64,000 bases of DNA from Marinobacter iranensis (GCF_029207565.1 NZ_JANCMW010000010.1:124001-188000), one strand, 5' to 3'. Shown: positions 27,892-37,179, numbered from the stretch's first letter. Numbers and translations: made by a program. Notes: a model not told the origin generated them from the letters alone.

Positions 27892-28347
27892 TCAAGCCAC
27901 ATACATTGCCAGGTTCTCCGCCACACAGGCCGGCTTGTCCTCGCCCTGAATCTCCACCGTGGTTCGATAGCTGGCCAGCGTGCGCTGCTCATCCAGCTGT
28001 GACACCTCCAGTAATTCCACTTTGGTACGAATGTCCGACTCCGATTTCACGGCAGCGGGGAAGCGCAGCTTGTTTATGCCGTAATTGATGCGGGCGGTAG
28101 CACCCTGCACATCAATCACCTCCTGATTCAGCAACGGAATCAGCGACACCATGAGGAAGCCGTGAGCTACCGGGCTTTTCCAGGGCGTTTCCCGCTTTGC
28201 CCGTTCCACGTCTACATGAATCCACTGGTGATCACCCGTAGCGTCCGCAAAGGCCTGAATCATCTCCTGGGTAATGGTTTTCCAGGGGCTATGGCCAATG
28301 GTGGTGCCACAAAGCTTGTCGAGATCGTTTAATTCAACGGAAAGCAT
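27892..28347 (-). CDS. MaoC-family (R)-hydratase/dehydratase
   Basis: A 151-residue single-hotdog enoyl-CoA hydratase. The catalytic Asp-His motif is seen in FADATGDHQWIHVD, followed by SPVAHGFLMVSLIP, as in MaoC/PhaJ proteins. It adds water to a 2-enoyl-CoA and makes the (R)-3-hydroxyacyl-CoA. ATG 28347 follows GGGAG at 6 nt; the longer frame to 28428 would run into the family-1 repeat. It lies downstream of the class II aldolase and two dehydrogenases on the same strand, separated by that repeat. Confidence 0.9.
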   Translation of the reverse strand: MLSVELNDLDKLCGTTIGHSPWKTITQEMIQAFADATGDHQWIHVDVERAKRETPWKSPVAHGFLMVSLIPLLNQEVIDVQGATARINYGINKLRFPAAVKSESDIRTKVELLEVSQLDEQRTLASYRTTVEIQGEDKPACVAENLAMYVA

Positions 28348-28392
28348 GTCTGCTCCCATTAGTTGATGGTTGGTATGAAGTTGAAGCAGAAG

Positions 28393-28502
28393 CCATGGGA
28401 GGAGGAAGGGTCTACTGGGACCGTCCAAAACATGGATGTTTTGGTCGAGCGTACAGGGACGTATTCACAGCGTGTCTCAGTAGACCCTTCCTCCTTCCAT
28501 GG
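28393..28502. repeat. Variable-arm inverted repeat, family 1, copy 2 (inverted)
   Basis: Arms of 29 nt (28393-28421 and 28474-28502) pair with two mismatches. They share no sequence with the arms of copies 1 and 3. On the minus strand the core reads ACGCTGTGAATACGTCCC, then TGTACGCTCG. The inner palindrome is CCAAAACAT-GG-ATGTTTTGG. It lies between maoC and the aldolase gene. Confidence 0.85.
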
Positions 28503-28518
28503 CGCACCAGGCATCAGA

Positions 28519-29277
28519 TCAGACAGCGTACCCAGGGTTCTTACTGTCCAAAAGCCGAACCAAAGCCGGCCAGGTCAAAGCCGCCGCCCCACCCAGCGCC
28601 TGAGACTGGTCCGCCGTCGTCTGAATCGCCTGCTCCGAAGGCATATAAGTCGGCCCACAACTCTGGGCCTTGACCTGGATCTCACAGGCCTTCATCAGAA
28701 AATACAGATAGGTAAAGGTCTCCGGCACATCCTTGCCCGCCGTCAGCACCCCATGATTGCGTAGCAGCATCATCGACTTGTCACCCAGATCCCTGATCAG
28801 CCGCTCCCGTTCATCCAGATTCAGGGCCACGCCCTCATAATCGTGATAGCTCAGGTGATTCAGGCACAGCATCGCGGTCTGGCTCAGAGGCAATAGACCA
28901 TCCCGGTGAGCGGACACTGCTACACCATCGGGCGCGTGCAGGTGCATTACCGAACCAGCATCCTCCCGGCCCATGTGCACTGCACTGTGAATGGTAAAGC
29001 CGGCCGGATTCACGCGGCTGACACCGCCAGACTCCACTACCTGGCCATCCTTATCCACCTTCACCAGCGACGACGCGGTGATTTCATGGAACAGAAGCCC
29101 ATAGGGATTGATCAGGAAATGATGATCCGGACCCGGCACCCGCGCGGACAGGTGGGTGAATACCAGATCGTCCCAGCCAAACAGTGCCACCAGTCGATAG
29201 GCGGCGGCCAGCTCGGTGCGAACCTTCCATTCGGCTTTCTTCAGATCCTGTTGTGTTGACTGATCGCTTGTTGTCAT
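28519..29277 (-). CDS. Class II aldolase/adducin family protein
   Basis: A 252-residue cytoplasmic metal-dependent protein of the class II aldolase/adducin fold. MHLHAPDGVAVSAHRDGL carries the first metal-binding histidine pair and LLRNHGVL the later one. Family members cleave or decarboxylate hydroxy- or keto-acids, but many in catabolic clusters are uncharacterised. It is third in an apparent operon after two acyl-CoA dehydrogenases (7-19 nt gap). An in-frame GTG at 29289 is an alternative start. Its exact reaction in this pathway is unknown. Confidence 0.85.
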   Translation of the reverse strand: MTTSDQSTQQDLKKAEWKVRTELAAAYRLVALFGWDDLVFTHLSARVPGPDHHFLINPYGLLFHEITASSLVKVDKDGQVVESGGVSRVNPAGFTIHSAVHMGREDAGSVMHLHAPDGVAVSAHRDGLLPLSQTAMLCLNHLSYHDYEGVALNLDERERLIRDLGDKSMMLLRNHGVLTAGKDVPETFTYLYFLMKACEIQVKAQSCGPTYMPSEQAIQTTADQSQALGGAAALTWPALVRLLDSKNPGYAV

Positions 29278-29295
29278 GGTGATGTCCACAGCCTG

Positions 29296-30438
29296 TTAGC
29301 TTGCCTTCAGCAGGGCAGCGTAACGTTCCAGGTGGAAATCGTCATCGCCCAACTGATGATTGATGGCGATCAGCCGCTTGGCGTAATGGGCAAAATTGTA
29401 CTCCCAGGTCATGCCAATGCCGCCGTGGGACTGGATGCCGGCCTCAGAAATAAACTGGCCGGCACGACCAATCACATTCTTGGCGGCAGCCAGCACGCGC
29501 CTACGCTCATCGCTTTGTTCGCTGTCGGCAACACTGGCAGACAGAATCGCCATGGAACGAGCCTGCTCCAGTTCAGACATCATGTCCACCATACGGTGCT
29601 GCAGTACCTGGAACCTGCCGATGGGTACGCCAAACTGCTTGCGCTGCTTGAGATAGTCCAGAGTCAGCTCGTTGGCCATCTCCATAACACCCACCGCTTC
29701 GGCGCAAAGGGCAGCGATGGCGCGGCCAGCCTGATAGTCGATGACATCAGCGGCCTTGCCTTGCTCTCCCAGCAGAGCATCTGCGCCTACCTGGACGTTA
29801 TTCAGTGTGATGTCACAGCCCTTGGCACCATCAATAGTGGGGTAGGTGCGGCGTTCAACACCCGCAGTGTCCGGGCTCAGGGCAAACAGGCTGATGCCAT
29901 CCGCATCGTGGGTGTCGCCAGACGTGCGCGCGGACACCACGATCAGATCGGCACAGTGGCCGCCGATCACCACCGCCTTGCGGCCGTTCAGCACAAAGCC
30001 CTCACCGCTCTTCTCGGCACGGGTCTCCACATTATTCAGGTCATAGAAGCTTTGAGGCTCCTGCAGGCCTACCGCAGCTTTCAGCTCGCCACTGGCGATG
30101 CCGCTCAGCCAGACGTCCTTCTGGCTGTCGTTGCCCGCCTGGCCAATCAGGCCGCCCCCCAGGATGATAGATTGTAGGTAGGGTTCAAGGCACAGGCCGC
30201 GGCCGAGCTCCGTCATGACGGATTGAAGTTCCACACCGCCACCGCCGAAACCACCAAGTTCTTCAGAGAAGGGCACCGCGGTCAGGCCCAGCTCGCTGAG
30301 CTGCTTCCAGAAATCGGCACTGAAGCCCAGTTCAGTCTCGCTGAATGCCAGGCGCTTTTCAAAACTGTATTCACCGCGCACCAGGCGGGCCACGGTGTCC
30401 TGCAGCATCTGCTGCTCTTCGTTGAGTCGGAAATCCAT
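29296..30438 (-). CDS. Acyl-CoA dehydrogenase, small-subunit type (PimD-like)
   Basis: A 380-residue FAD flavoprotein. Stretches such as LGRGLCLEPYLQSIILGGG, LIVVSARTSG, ALCAEAVGVMEMA and DYLKQRKQFGVPIGRFQVLQHR match the small subunit of pimeloyl-CoA dehydrogenase (PimD) as I know the family. Its C-terminus (HQLGDDDFHLERY) lacks the usual catalytic Glu motif, as expected for the non-catalytic partner of a heteromeric enzyme. ATG 30438 follows a strong AAGGAGG. It lies 10 nt after the larger subunit gene, so an alpha/beta complex is likely. Confidence 0.88.
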   Translation of the reverse strand: MDFRLNEEQQMLQDTVARLVRGEYSFEKRLAFSETELGFSADFWKQLSELGLTAVPFSEELGGFGGGGVELQSVMTELGRGLCLEPYLQSIILGGGLIGQAGNDSQKDVWLSGIASGELKAAVGLQEPQSFYDLNNVETRAEKSGEGFVLNGRKAVVIGGHCADLIVVSARTSGDTHDADGISLFALSPDTAGVERRTYPTIDGAKGCDITLNNVQVGADALLGEQGKAADVIDYQAGRAIAALCAEAVGVMEMANELTLDYLKQRKQFGVPIGRFQVLQHRMVDMMSELEQARSMAILSASVADSEQSDERRRVLAAAKNVIGRAGQFISEAGIQSHGGIGMTWEYNFAHYAKRLIAINHQLGDDDFHLERYAALLKAS

Positions 30439-30448
30439 GGTCGCCTCC

Positions 30449-31645
30449 TTAAAGCCCGAGAATCATTTTCGACACGATGTTCTTCTGGATCTCGTTGGAT
30501 CCGCCGAAAATCGACAGCTTGCGGTTGTTGAAATACTGGGCCGACAGTGGCGCGGCGTCTTTGTCCGACAGGAACTCGCCCTCGTAATCCATATCCATCT
30601 CCTCTTCCAGGAATGGCAGGGCATAGGGGCCGATTGCGCGGCGGGCCAGGTCATTGATGGCCTGGCGGATTTCGGTGCCTTTCACTTTCAGCATGGAACT
30701 TTCCGCGCCCGGCACGCCACCGCCTTCAACAGAGGCAATGATGCGCAGGTTGCTGATGGCCGCTGCCGTGAGGTCGATTTCCACTTTGGCGATGCGCTGG
30801 CTGAATGACGGGTCCTCGATCAGTGGGCGACCGTTCTTCAGGCGGCGAGAGGCCAGTTCCTTCAGGTGCGAAAGGGCGGCCTTGGAAATGCCAATGCCGG
30901 CCAGGCCAGTGCGCTCATAAGTCAGCAGATACTTGGCGTAGGTCCAGCCCTTGTCCTCTTCCCCGACAAGGTTTTCAACCGGCACCTTTACGTCTTCAAA
31001 GAACACTTCGTTAACTTCGTGCTCGCCATCAAGGGTGATAATGGGGCGCACGGTAATACCCGGTGTGTTCATATCGATCAGCAGGAACGAGATACCTTCC
31101 TGGTTCTTGACCTCAGTGTTGGTACGCACCAGGCAGAAGATCATGTTGGCGTACTGGCCCAGGGTGGTCCACGTTTTCTGGCCGTTGACGATGTAGTGAT
31201 CGCCATCGCGCACCGCGCGGGTCTTCAGCGATGCAAGGTCGGAGCCGGCGCCGGGCTCGGAATAACCCTGGCACCACCAGTCCTCGCCGCTGAGGATGCG
31301 TGGCAGGTAGGTCTGTTTCTGTTCTTCGTTACCGAATTTGATGATCACCGGCGCCACCATGTTCACCCCGAACGGGATGGAGCGGGGAACACCGTAACGG
31401 CAGGATTCTTCGTCCCAGATGTGCTTCTGCACCGGCGTCCATTTCACGCCGCCATATTCTTCAGGCCAGTGGGTGGCGTACCAGCCCTGCGTGCTGAGGA
31501 TTTTCTGCCAGCGCTGATGGTCCTCTTTGGACAGGCGGCGGAACCCTTTCACTTTGGCGGCGATATCCGCCGGCAGTTTCTCGTCCAGGAACGCCCTCAC
31601 CTCGTCACGGAAAGCAAGCTCCTCGGCCGTGTAGTTCATGTTCAT
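30449..31645 (-). CDS. Acyl-CoA dehydrogenase, large-subunit type (PimC-like)
   Basis: A 398-residue FAD flavoprotein. SEPGAGSDLASLKTRA is the FAD/substrate loop. The C-terminal loop is FGGSNEIQKNI, without the YEG Glu, but TYERTGLA in the middle provides a Glu at the alternative position used by isovaleryl- and long-chain-type enzymes. The best match from memory is the large subunit of pimeloyl-CoA dehydrogenase (PimC), which acts on dicarboxylyl-CoAs. It is first in the operon PimC-PimD-aldolase(-MaoC), with a palindromic operator 37 nt upstream. Confidence 0.88.
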   Translation of the reverse strand: MNMNYTAEELAFRDEVRAFLDEKLPADIAAKVKGFRRLSKEDHQRWQKILSTQGWYATHWPEEYGGVKWTPVQKHIWDEESCRYGVPRSIPFGVNMVAPVIIKFGNEEQKQTYLPRILSGEDWWCQGYSEPGAGSDLASLKTRAVRDGDHYIVNGQKTWTTLGQYANMIFCLVRTNTEVKNQEGISFLLIDMNTPGITVRPIITLDGEHEVNEVFFEDVKVPVENLVGEEDKGWTYAKYLLTYERTGLAGIGISKAALSHLKELASRRLKNGRPLIEDPSFSQRIAKVEIDLTAAAISNLRIIASVEGGGVPGAESSMLKVKGTEIRQAINDLARRAIGPYALPFLEEEMDMDYEGEFLSDKDAAPLSAQYFNNRKLSIFGGSNEIQKNIVSKMILGL

Positions 31646-31681
31646 CGAATAAACCTCGTTAATGCATTACAGCGAAAATAT

Positions 31682-31698
31682 ATACCGCATAGCAGAAT
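31682..31698. promoter_or_regulatory. Putative IclR-type operator upstream of pimC-like operon
   Basis: ATACCGCATAGCAGAAT differs from the best copy (ATTTCGCATAGCGGAAT) at three positions. It lies 37 nt from the start codon of the large-subunit dehydrogenase. Confidence 0.6.
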
Positions 31699-31841
31699 TA
31701 CTCAATGATCATTCATAGGTTGCTTACCTGTCAACGGTAATGAAACAAGAAAACACAGAGTAATCACGACTTTCATTAAAATGTGGTTTTAAACACTTGT
31801 GATCACAAATTCATCGTCTATATTCAAAAACACGGCAGCTG

Positions 31842-31858
31842 GTACTGCTATGCGAAAT
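31842..31858. promoter_or_regulatory. Putative IclR-type operator upstream of the porin (site 1)
   Basis: GTACTGCTATGCGAAAT is the reverse complement of ATTTCGCATAGCAGTAC and so carries one perfect half-site. It lies 117 nt upstream of the porin start. Confidence 0.55.
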
Positions 31859-31872
31859 CATAAATCAATTAA

Positions 31873-31889
31873 ATACCGCACAGTGAAAC
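31873..31889. promoter_or_regulatory. Putative IclR-type operator upstream of the porin (site 2, weak)
   Basis: ATACCGCACAGTGAAAC resembles the copy at 31682 but has a poorer right half. It is centred about 31 bp from site 1, that is three helical turns, which would allow cooperative binding. Confidence 0.4.
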
Positions 31890-31974
31890 AGCGTGATTGA
31901 TTTGGTGTGAGCCAGTGCCGGCACCGGAATTTCAATAACAAAGACAAACAATCAACTCCGTTAAGAGGTTTGAG

Positions 31975-33297
31975 ATGACAATAACAAGACGTTTCCAAGT
32001 ACACCCACTTGCACGGGCCGCTGCCCTTGTCAGCCTGCCAATGATCGCTCTCGGGTCCGGATCTGCCCTAGCGCAGAGCTCCGAACTGGATGAGTTGCGT
32101 GAGCGCGTACAACTGCTGGAAAGCAAACTGGAAGGCGCTGTGTCTACCGCGCCGGAACTGGAAGAAGACAACCCTTATCTGCTGCGCGACGGCGACGGGA
32201 TCAAGATCGGGAGCACCACGATTTCATTCGGTGGTTTCATCAAGGCTGATGCGATTTTCGGCTCCCACGGTAACGGCAGCCTGAACAGTTACAGTGTTGG
32301 TTTGCCAAGGACGTTTGCGAGCGCGGCGGCATCGGATGAGAGTGACTGGAAGACCGGTTTCTCAGCGCGGGAATCACGCATCAGTATTGGCACCAAAACC
32401 GAGGATGTCGTCGGTCATACGCTGACCACCTACCTGGAGATGGACTTTAACCAGGACCTTAATGACGGCCTGAGTGAAACCGGGAACGAAATCGTCTCCA
32501 ACAGTTACTCTCCGCGGTTACGCCAGGCCTACGGTTCCTGGAACGGCTGGGACTTCGGTCAAACCTACACCACGTTTACCGACCTGGCCGCCATGCCGGA
32601 GATTCTCGATCAGGGCAAGCAGGCCGCCTTCATTTACGCAACCCAGCCGATGATTCGCTACAACATGGCGGCGCCGGGTGGGAAGCTGATGGTTTCCCTG
32701 GAGAACCCCGAGGACGGTTACTACGGTAACTCCTATGATGACCAGTCCTACCCGGACCTTGCGATGCGGTATCAGATTCGTGGCAATTATGGGTTCTATT
32801 CCATTGCCGGCCTGTTGCGGAACTTTGAAGACAACGCAGCGGACGAAACCAGGACCGATGGAGCGGTGTCCCTGAGTGCCCGTATTCCGACCATTGGCCG
32901 TGACGACCTGCGCCTGCAATACAGTTATGGCGCGCTCGGCCGGTACATGGGGCTTTTGACTTACCCGGATGTGGACCTGGGGGCGCTGGCCATGGGTGAT
33001 GTGGAGCCACTCAAAACCTATGGTGCCACGGCGGCGTATCGTCACTTCTGGTCGCCCGCATGGCGCAGCACCCTGACAGTCTCCCATACCGAAATCGTCG
33101 ATGACCTTGCAGCCTCGCCTTCAGGCACGCTGAGTTATTTCGACTCTTCAACGTCGGTTCACGCCAATATTCTGTGGTCCGCTCACAGGAACCTGACGCT
33201 GGGGCTGGAGTACGTCTATTGGGATTTCGGAGAGATTGCCTCTGGCAGCAGCGAACAGTACGAGCAGGTTATGGCCTCCGCGAAGCTGAGCTTCTGA
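31975..33297 (+). CDS. DcaP-like outer-membrane porin
   Basis: A 440-residue outer-membrane protein. A signal peptide ends at ALAQ (residue 34). A short periplasmic coiled coil follows (SELDELRERVQLLESKLE), then beta-strand-rich sequence that begins GGFIKADAIF and ends with aromatic ASAKLSF. This order is that of DcaP-family trimeric porins, known in Acinetobacter for uptake of dicarboxylic acids. That fits the PimC/D and glutaryl-CoA dehydrogenase genes nearby. ATG 31975 follows AGAGG. Two palindromic operators lie upstream and a terminator follows. Confidence 0.88.
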   Translation: MTITRRFQVHPLARAAALVSLPMIALGSGSALAQSSELDELRERVQLLESKLEGAVSTAPELEEDNPYLLRDGDGIKIGSTTISFGGFIKADAIFGSHGNGSLNSYSVGLPRTFASAAASDESDWKTGFSARESRISIGTKTEDVVGHTLTTYLEMDFNQDLNDGLSETGNEIVSNSYSPRLRQAYGSWNGWDFGQTYTTFTDLAAMPEILDQGKQAAFIYATQPMIRYNMAAPGGKLMVSLENPEDGYYGNSYDDQSYPDLAMRYQIRGNYGFYSIAGLLRNFEDNAADETRTDGAVSLSARIPTIGRDDLRLQYSYGALGRYMGLLTYPDVDLGALAMGDVEPLKTYGATAAYRHFWSPAWRSTLTVSHTEIVDDLAASPSGTLSYFDSSTSVHANILWSAHRNLTLGLEYVYWDFGEIASGSSEQYEQVMASAKLSF

Positions 33298-33347
33298 TCG
33301 GCACGCTGTTGGAATAACGCGATTCTCAGGTGCTTTCATGCATCCTT

Positions 33348-33381
33348 GCCCCGGAGTGCTCCCCCGCTCCGGGGCTTTTTT
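33348..33381 (+). terminator. Terminator of the porin gene
   Basis: GCCCCGGAG pairs with CTCCGGGGC across a GC-rich loop and is followed by TTTTTT, about 50 nt after the porin stop. Confidence 0.9.
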
Positions 33382-33390
33382 CGGGCATGA

Positions 33391-33416
33391 AAAAAGCAGA
33401 GCCTGAGCTCTGCTTT
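33391..33416 (-). terminator. Terminator of the glutaryl-CoA dehydrogenase gene
   Basis: AGCAGAGC-CTGA-GCTCTGCT flanked by an A-run and TTT. It is placed 20 nt beyond the gcdH stop on the minus strand, with the A-run giving U residues in that direction. It may work both ways. Confidence 0.8.
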
Positions 33417-33435
33417 TGATGGGAGTACAGCGGAA

Positions 33436-34602
33436 TCAGCTGAAGGCCTGGATGCCGGTCTGGCCACGGCCGAGGATCAGGGCGTGGACATCATGGGTAC
33501 CTTCGTAGGTATTCACTGCTTCCAGGTTCATCACGTGGCGAATCACATGGTATTCGTCGGAGATACCATTGCCACCATGCATGTCACGGGCAACCCGGGC
33601 GATGTCCAGGGCTTTGCCGCAGTTATTGCGCTTGAGAAGGGACACGGAATCCGGGGTGGCAACGCCAGCGTCCATCATGCGGCCAAGCTGGAGTACCGCC
33701 TGCAGGCCGATGGTGATTTCAGTCTGCATGTCCACCAGCTTCTTCTGGATCAGTTGGTTGGCAGCCAGGGGCTTGCCAAACTGTTTGCGCTCCAGGGTGT
33801 AGTTGCGGGCTGCGTGCCAGCAGAACTCGGCGGCACCCAGGGAACCCCAACTGATGCCGTAGCGGGCCTTGGTCAGGCAGCTCAGCGGGCCTTTCAGGCC
33901 TTCCACGTCCAGCTTGTTCTCGTCCGGTACAAACACCTCGTCCATAAAGATGGAGCCGGTCTCGGAGGCGCGCAGTGAGAACTTGCCCTCGATCTTTGGT
34001 GTCTCCAGGCCCTTGGCGCCCCGCTCGATCACAAACCCGGTGACCTTGCCGTCTAGCTTGCCCCAGACCACGCACACGTCGGCAATCGGTGAGTTGGTGA
34101 TCCACATCTTGGAGCCACTCAGCAAGTAGCCGCCGTCGACTTTCTTGGCGCGGGTTTCCATGCCGCCCGGATCAGAGCCATGGTTGGGCTCGGTCAGGCC
34201 AAAGCAGCCAACGTATTCGCCGGAGGCCAGTTTCGGCAGGATGCGCTTCTTCAGTGCTTCCTGGCCGTAGCTGAAGATGGGGTACATGACCAGTGACGAC
34301 TGCACACTCAGGGCGGAGCGGTAGGCGGAGTCCACCCGTTCGACTTCACGGGCGATCAGGCCGTAGCAAACATGGTTCAGGCCGGGACCGCCATATTCTT
34401 CCGGCAGGGTGGCGCCGAGCATGCCCAGTTCGCCCATATCAGTGAATATGGAACGGTCGAATTTTTCATGACGGTTCGCTTCGATAATGCCTGGCATCAG
34501 GCGCTGGTCGCAGAAGGAGCGGATACTGTCCCGAACCTGGCGCTCGGTTTCATCCAGTTGCTTGTCGAAGTGCAGCAGGTCATCCCAGGGTGCGGAAGCC
34601 AT
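33436..34602 (-). CDS. gcdH: Glutaryl-CoA dehydrogenase (or close homologue)
   Basis: A 388-residue FAD enzyme that oxidises and decarboxylates glutaryl-CoA to crotonyl-CoA. Motifs include [49 protein letters not shown] and [16 protein letters not shown], with the catalytic Glu in YEG. These are glutaryl-CoA dehydrogenase hallmarks. It would finish breakdown of odd-chain dicarboxylates (pimelate to glutarate) or of lysine. ATG 34602 follows GAGGAGA. A palindromic operator lies 122 nt upstream. Confidence 0.9.
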   Translation of the reverse strand: MASAPWDDLLHFDKQLDETERQVRDSIRSFCDQRLMPGIIEANRHEKFDRSIFTDMGELGMLGATLPEEYGGPGLNHVCYGLIAREVERVDSAYRSALSVQSSLVMYPIFSYGQEALKKRILPKLASGEYVGCFGLTEPNHGSDPGGMETRAKKVDGGYLLSGSKMWITNSPIADVCVVWGKLDGKVTGFVIERGAKGLETPKIEGKFSLRASETGSIFMDEVFVPDENKLDVEGLKGPLSCLTKARYGISWGSLGAAEFCWHAARNYTLERKQFGKPLAANQLIQKKLVDMQTEITIGLQAVLQLGRMMDAGVATPDSVSLLKRNNCGKALDIARVARDMHGGNGISDEYHVIRHVMNLEAVNTYEGTHDVHALILGRGQTGIQAFS

Positions 34603-34723
34603 GTGTTATCTCCTCAGAAAATTAGTCAGTTGCTCAATCAATCGGATGACAAGCTCCCTATTGTGGTCCTCCACGGACAAGGAAAAAAGAGGCGGGGCTT
34701 GTCATGTAATTAATGTTGATATA

Positions 34724-34740
34724 GTTTCGTATAGCGGAAT
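34724..34740. promoter_or_regulatory. Putative IclR-type operator between gcdH and the membrane protein gene
   Basis: GTTTCGTATAGCGGAAT differs from the best copy at two positions. It lies in the divergent region, 86 nt before the gene at 34826 and 122 nt before gcdH, so it could control both. Confidence 0.6.
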
Positions 34741-34825
34741 TAAGTTTTGTATATTGATTGATAAAGACTAATCCGGGCCTTTGTGAAATGCAACTGATAC
34801 CGTCATCGAAGGGCACGAATCTGTT

Positions 34826-36184
34826 ATGAGCCGTTTTCTGGTTCCTGTCGCAGTGTTACTGGAACTTGTGGCGCTTTGCCTCTCCAGCCCACACCTCAGT
34901 GCACTCGCCGGGGTGTTGTTTGTACTTTATTTCGTACGGTCGCTGGGGCGTCTGCAGCCCTATTCACGTTCTCTGTTTCTGATTTCATTGCTGGTGATTG
35001 GCTATCTGGGTTTCGTCGGCCAGTTGGGCACCGAAGACCTCATACGGGCCGCTTCCAATGCTGCGTTCTACGCGGCGTTCCTGGGAAGCCTGGGGATGAT
35101 GCAGTGCCTGGTTCGCCGGCTCGAGGTGCTACAGCGCATACATGATGTGTTGCTGGGCGGCCGCCCGGCGTTGCTGTACCCGAAATACGCCGTGGTGAGC
35201 TGTGGCATTGCCTCGGTGCTGAGCTTCGGGATGATGAACCTGCTCTGCGGTACCCTGGCGGATACCCTCCGGCAAAGAGGCATTACCGGTGACTCGCGCG
35301 TGCGCTGGTTGCGTAGCGTGCTGATCAGTACATTGCGGGGCTTTGCGCTGGTGCCGTTGGTGGCGCCCACCAGTGTTGCTGTGGCCATTATTGCCCGGGA
35401 AGTGCCCACCCTGAGCTGGTCCGGTCTGCTGCCCTACGGCATAGGCAGCGCGGCGCTGCTGGTGCTGGTGGGGTGGATGCTGGAGCACAAGCGTTTCCGC
35501 CTGGTCAGCAGTGAGCGGGAGCCGCTGGAAAGCTGGCCCGCCGGAAGTGGGCAGTTATTGCTGCTGGTGTTGATCATCTTCACGTCCATGGGTTTGCTGG
35601 TGCAGTTTACAGAGTTGAAGGTATCGGTGGCGGCCATGCTGACAGTGCCGGTGGTGACCTTCCTTTATATGTTCTGGAACGAACGCTCGCCGGTCGCAGT
35701 GGCGCGGGAGGCCGCCGACAACATGCTGGGCATGAGCAACGAGATGTCCATCTTTGCCGGTTCGGCCGGGCTGGGCGTGGCACTGGTAACCGTAATTCCT
35801 GCGGACGCCCTGGCAGGCATGGCGTCCGGTGAACTGGGCGTGTTTCTGCTGGCGGTTTGTGGATTACTGATGATGCCAATGTTATCGGCGGTGGGGGTTA
35901 TTCCCATTACCGTGCTGAGTGTGCAGGCGGGATTAATGCCCCAGTTGGTAGCGGAAGGCGTTGATCCGTTACCGATTGCGGTAGCCCTGGTGATCGGCTT
36001 CTCCCTGGCTATGATGCTGTCCCCGTTCGGCCCGGCAGTGATGTTGCTGTCACGGTTTGGCCAGGTGTCGCGCTGGGTGGTGGCGTTTGGCTGGAATGGA
36101 GTGTTTGTATTGTTCTCGATTCCGTTGTTGCTGCTGATGCTGTGGGGAGTGTTCGTGGTGGCACCGGCCACGGTAGCGGGGTGA
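34826..36184 (+). CDS. Polytopic membrane protein, possible organic-anion transporter
   Basis: A 452-residue protein with about eleven or twelve hydrophobic helices and short loops. I do not recognise a named family with confidence. Features such as PLVAPTSVAVAIIAREVP and AGSAGLGVALVTVIPADALA, plus two half-molecule-like blocks each with a break rich in Gly, Ser and Pro, recall the ion-transporter superfamily (DctM, arsenite or citrate type). Its place beside gcdH and a palindromic operator suggests uptake or export of a pathway acid. This is inference only. Confidence 0.6.
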   Translation: MSRFLVPVAVLLELVALCLSSPHLSALAGVLFVLYFVRSLGRLQPYSRSLFLISLLVIGYLGFVGQLGTEDLIRAASNAAFYAAFLGSLGMMQCLVRRLEVLQRIHDVLLGGRPALLYPKYAVVSCGIASVLSFGMMNLLCGTLADTLRQRGITGDSRVRWLRSVLISTLRGFALVPLVAPTSVAVAIIAREVPTLSWSGLLPYGIGSAALLVLVGWMLEHKRFRLVSSEREPLESWPAGSGQLLLLVLIIFTSMGLLVQFTELKVSVAAMLTVPVVTFLYMFWNERSPVAVAREAADNMLGMSNEMSIFAGSAGLGVALVTVIPADALAGMASGELGVFLLAVCGLLMMPMLSAVGVIPITVLSVQAGLMPQLVAEGVDPLPIAVALVIGFSLAMMLSPFGPAVMLLSRFGQVSRWVVAFGWNGVFVLFSIPLLLLMLWGVFVVAPATVAG

Positions 36185-36205
36185 CCGGCGCGTTATCCTT
36201 GTGCG

Positions 36206-37135
36206 TCAGTAGCCCCGAGTGGTGTCCACAAGGCCGGTAATCGGCTGGCCATTGTGGTGCGCGCGCATCTTGCCGGTGATCTGCTCCAGCGTGGCATCCC
36301 GCAGGGTGCGCGCCGAAATGTGTGGCGTGATGGTGATCTCCGGGCGCTGCCAGAAGGGGTGATCGGAGGGCAGTGGCTCCTGGCGGAAAACATCCAGGGA
36401 GGCTCGGGCCACATGGCCATCGTCGATCGCTTTTAGCAGGTCGTCCTCCACCAGGTGTTCCCCCCGGCCAACGTTAATCACCACGGCACCGGGGATCAGT
36501 TGGCTGAGACGCTGATGGTCAAGGATATCCCGGGTTTCCTCGGTCAGTGGCAGGGTGTTCACCAGAATCCGGGTCGCCTGCAGGAATCCGGGCAGGTTAT
36601 CGGCCCCGGCAAAGGTCGTGATTCCCTCCAGGTCGTGTTCGCTGCGGGCCCAGCCATTAACCCGGTAATCCAGACCGGCGAGGGTACGTGCCACCCGCTT
36701 GCCAATATGGCCAAGGCCCATGACCCCGACCGGCCACTCACTGCGCTTGATCGGACGATGAATTTTCCAGGTACCTTCGCGTTGCTGTTCCCGGTAGGTT
36801 TCCATACCCCGACTGGCTTCCACTAGCTGGTGCAGAACATATTCCGCCATCTGAGCGGACATCCCGGCATCTTCCAGGCGCACGATGGGCAATTGGGGCG
36901 GCAGGTTGGGAACGGCCAGCAACCCATCAATGCCTGCGCCCAGATTGAATACCGCCTTCAGCTTCTTCTCGCGTTCAAACAGCTCCACCGGTGGTTGCCA
37001 GACAATGGCGTAGTCGGCATCCACAGCCGGGCCGTTAGCGTCCCATACGTAAACCTCGGCTTCTGGAAGCAGTTCCTTTATGGGGACGGTCCAGCGTTCT
37101 GGCTTGGGATCTCCTGCTACAAATAGAACCTTCAT
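36206..37135 (-). CDS. ghrA: D-2-hydroxyacid dehydrogenase (glyoxylate/hydroxypyruvate reductase A type)
   Basis: A 309-residue NAD(P)H oxidoreductase that reduces glyoxylate or hydroxypyruvate, or oxidises a D-2-hydroxyacid. The Rossmann motif is GVMGLGHIGKRVA. INVGRGEHLVEDDLL and DVFRQEPLPSDHPFW hold the catalytic Glu, and TPHISA holds the His. The start WKVLF-like MKVLFVAGDPKPERW is typical of GhrA. ATG 37135 follows GGAGAG. It is not an obvious beta-oxidation enzyme, but a palindrome lies 45 nt upstream, placing it in the same putative regulon. Confidence 0.88.
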   Translation of the reverse strand: MKVLFVAGDPKPERWTVPIKELLPEAEVYVWDANGPAVDADYAIVWQPPVELFEREKKLKAVFNLGAGIDGLLAVPNLPPQLPIVRLEDAGMSAQMAEYVLHQLVEASRGMETYREQQREGTWKIHRPIKRSEWPVGVMGLGHIGKRVARTLAGLDYRVNGWARSEHDLEGITTFAGADNLPGFLQATRILVNTLPLTEETRDILDHQRLSQLIPGAVVINVGRGEHLVEDDLLKAIDDGHVARASLDVFRQEPLPSDHPFWQRPEITITPHISARTLRDATLEQITGKMRAHHNGQPITGLVDTTRGY

Positions 37136-37179
37136 GTGCTCTCCGGGGATTCGTAAGGTGCATTGAATTTCTTTACTAT

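Larger units (their letters stand above)
31646..31974. other. Intergenic regulatory region between pimC-like gene and porin
   Basis: This 329-bp AT-rich stretch separates divergent genes and codes for nothing visible. It holds three copies of the island palindrome (31682, 31842 and 31873) and AT-rich promoter-like sequence. It is the densest regulatory region of the window. Confidence 0.6.
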
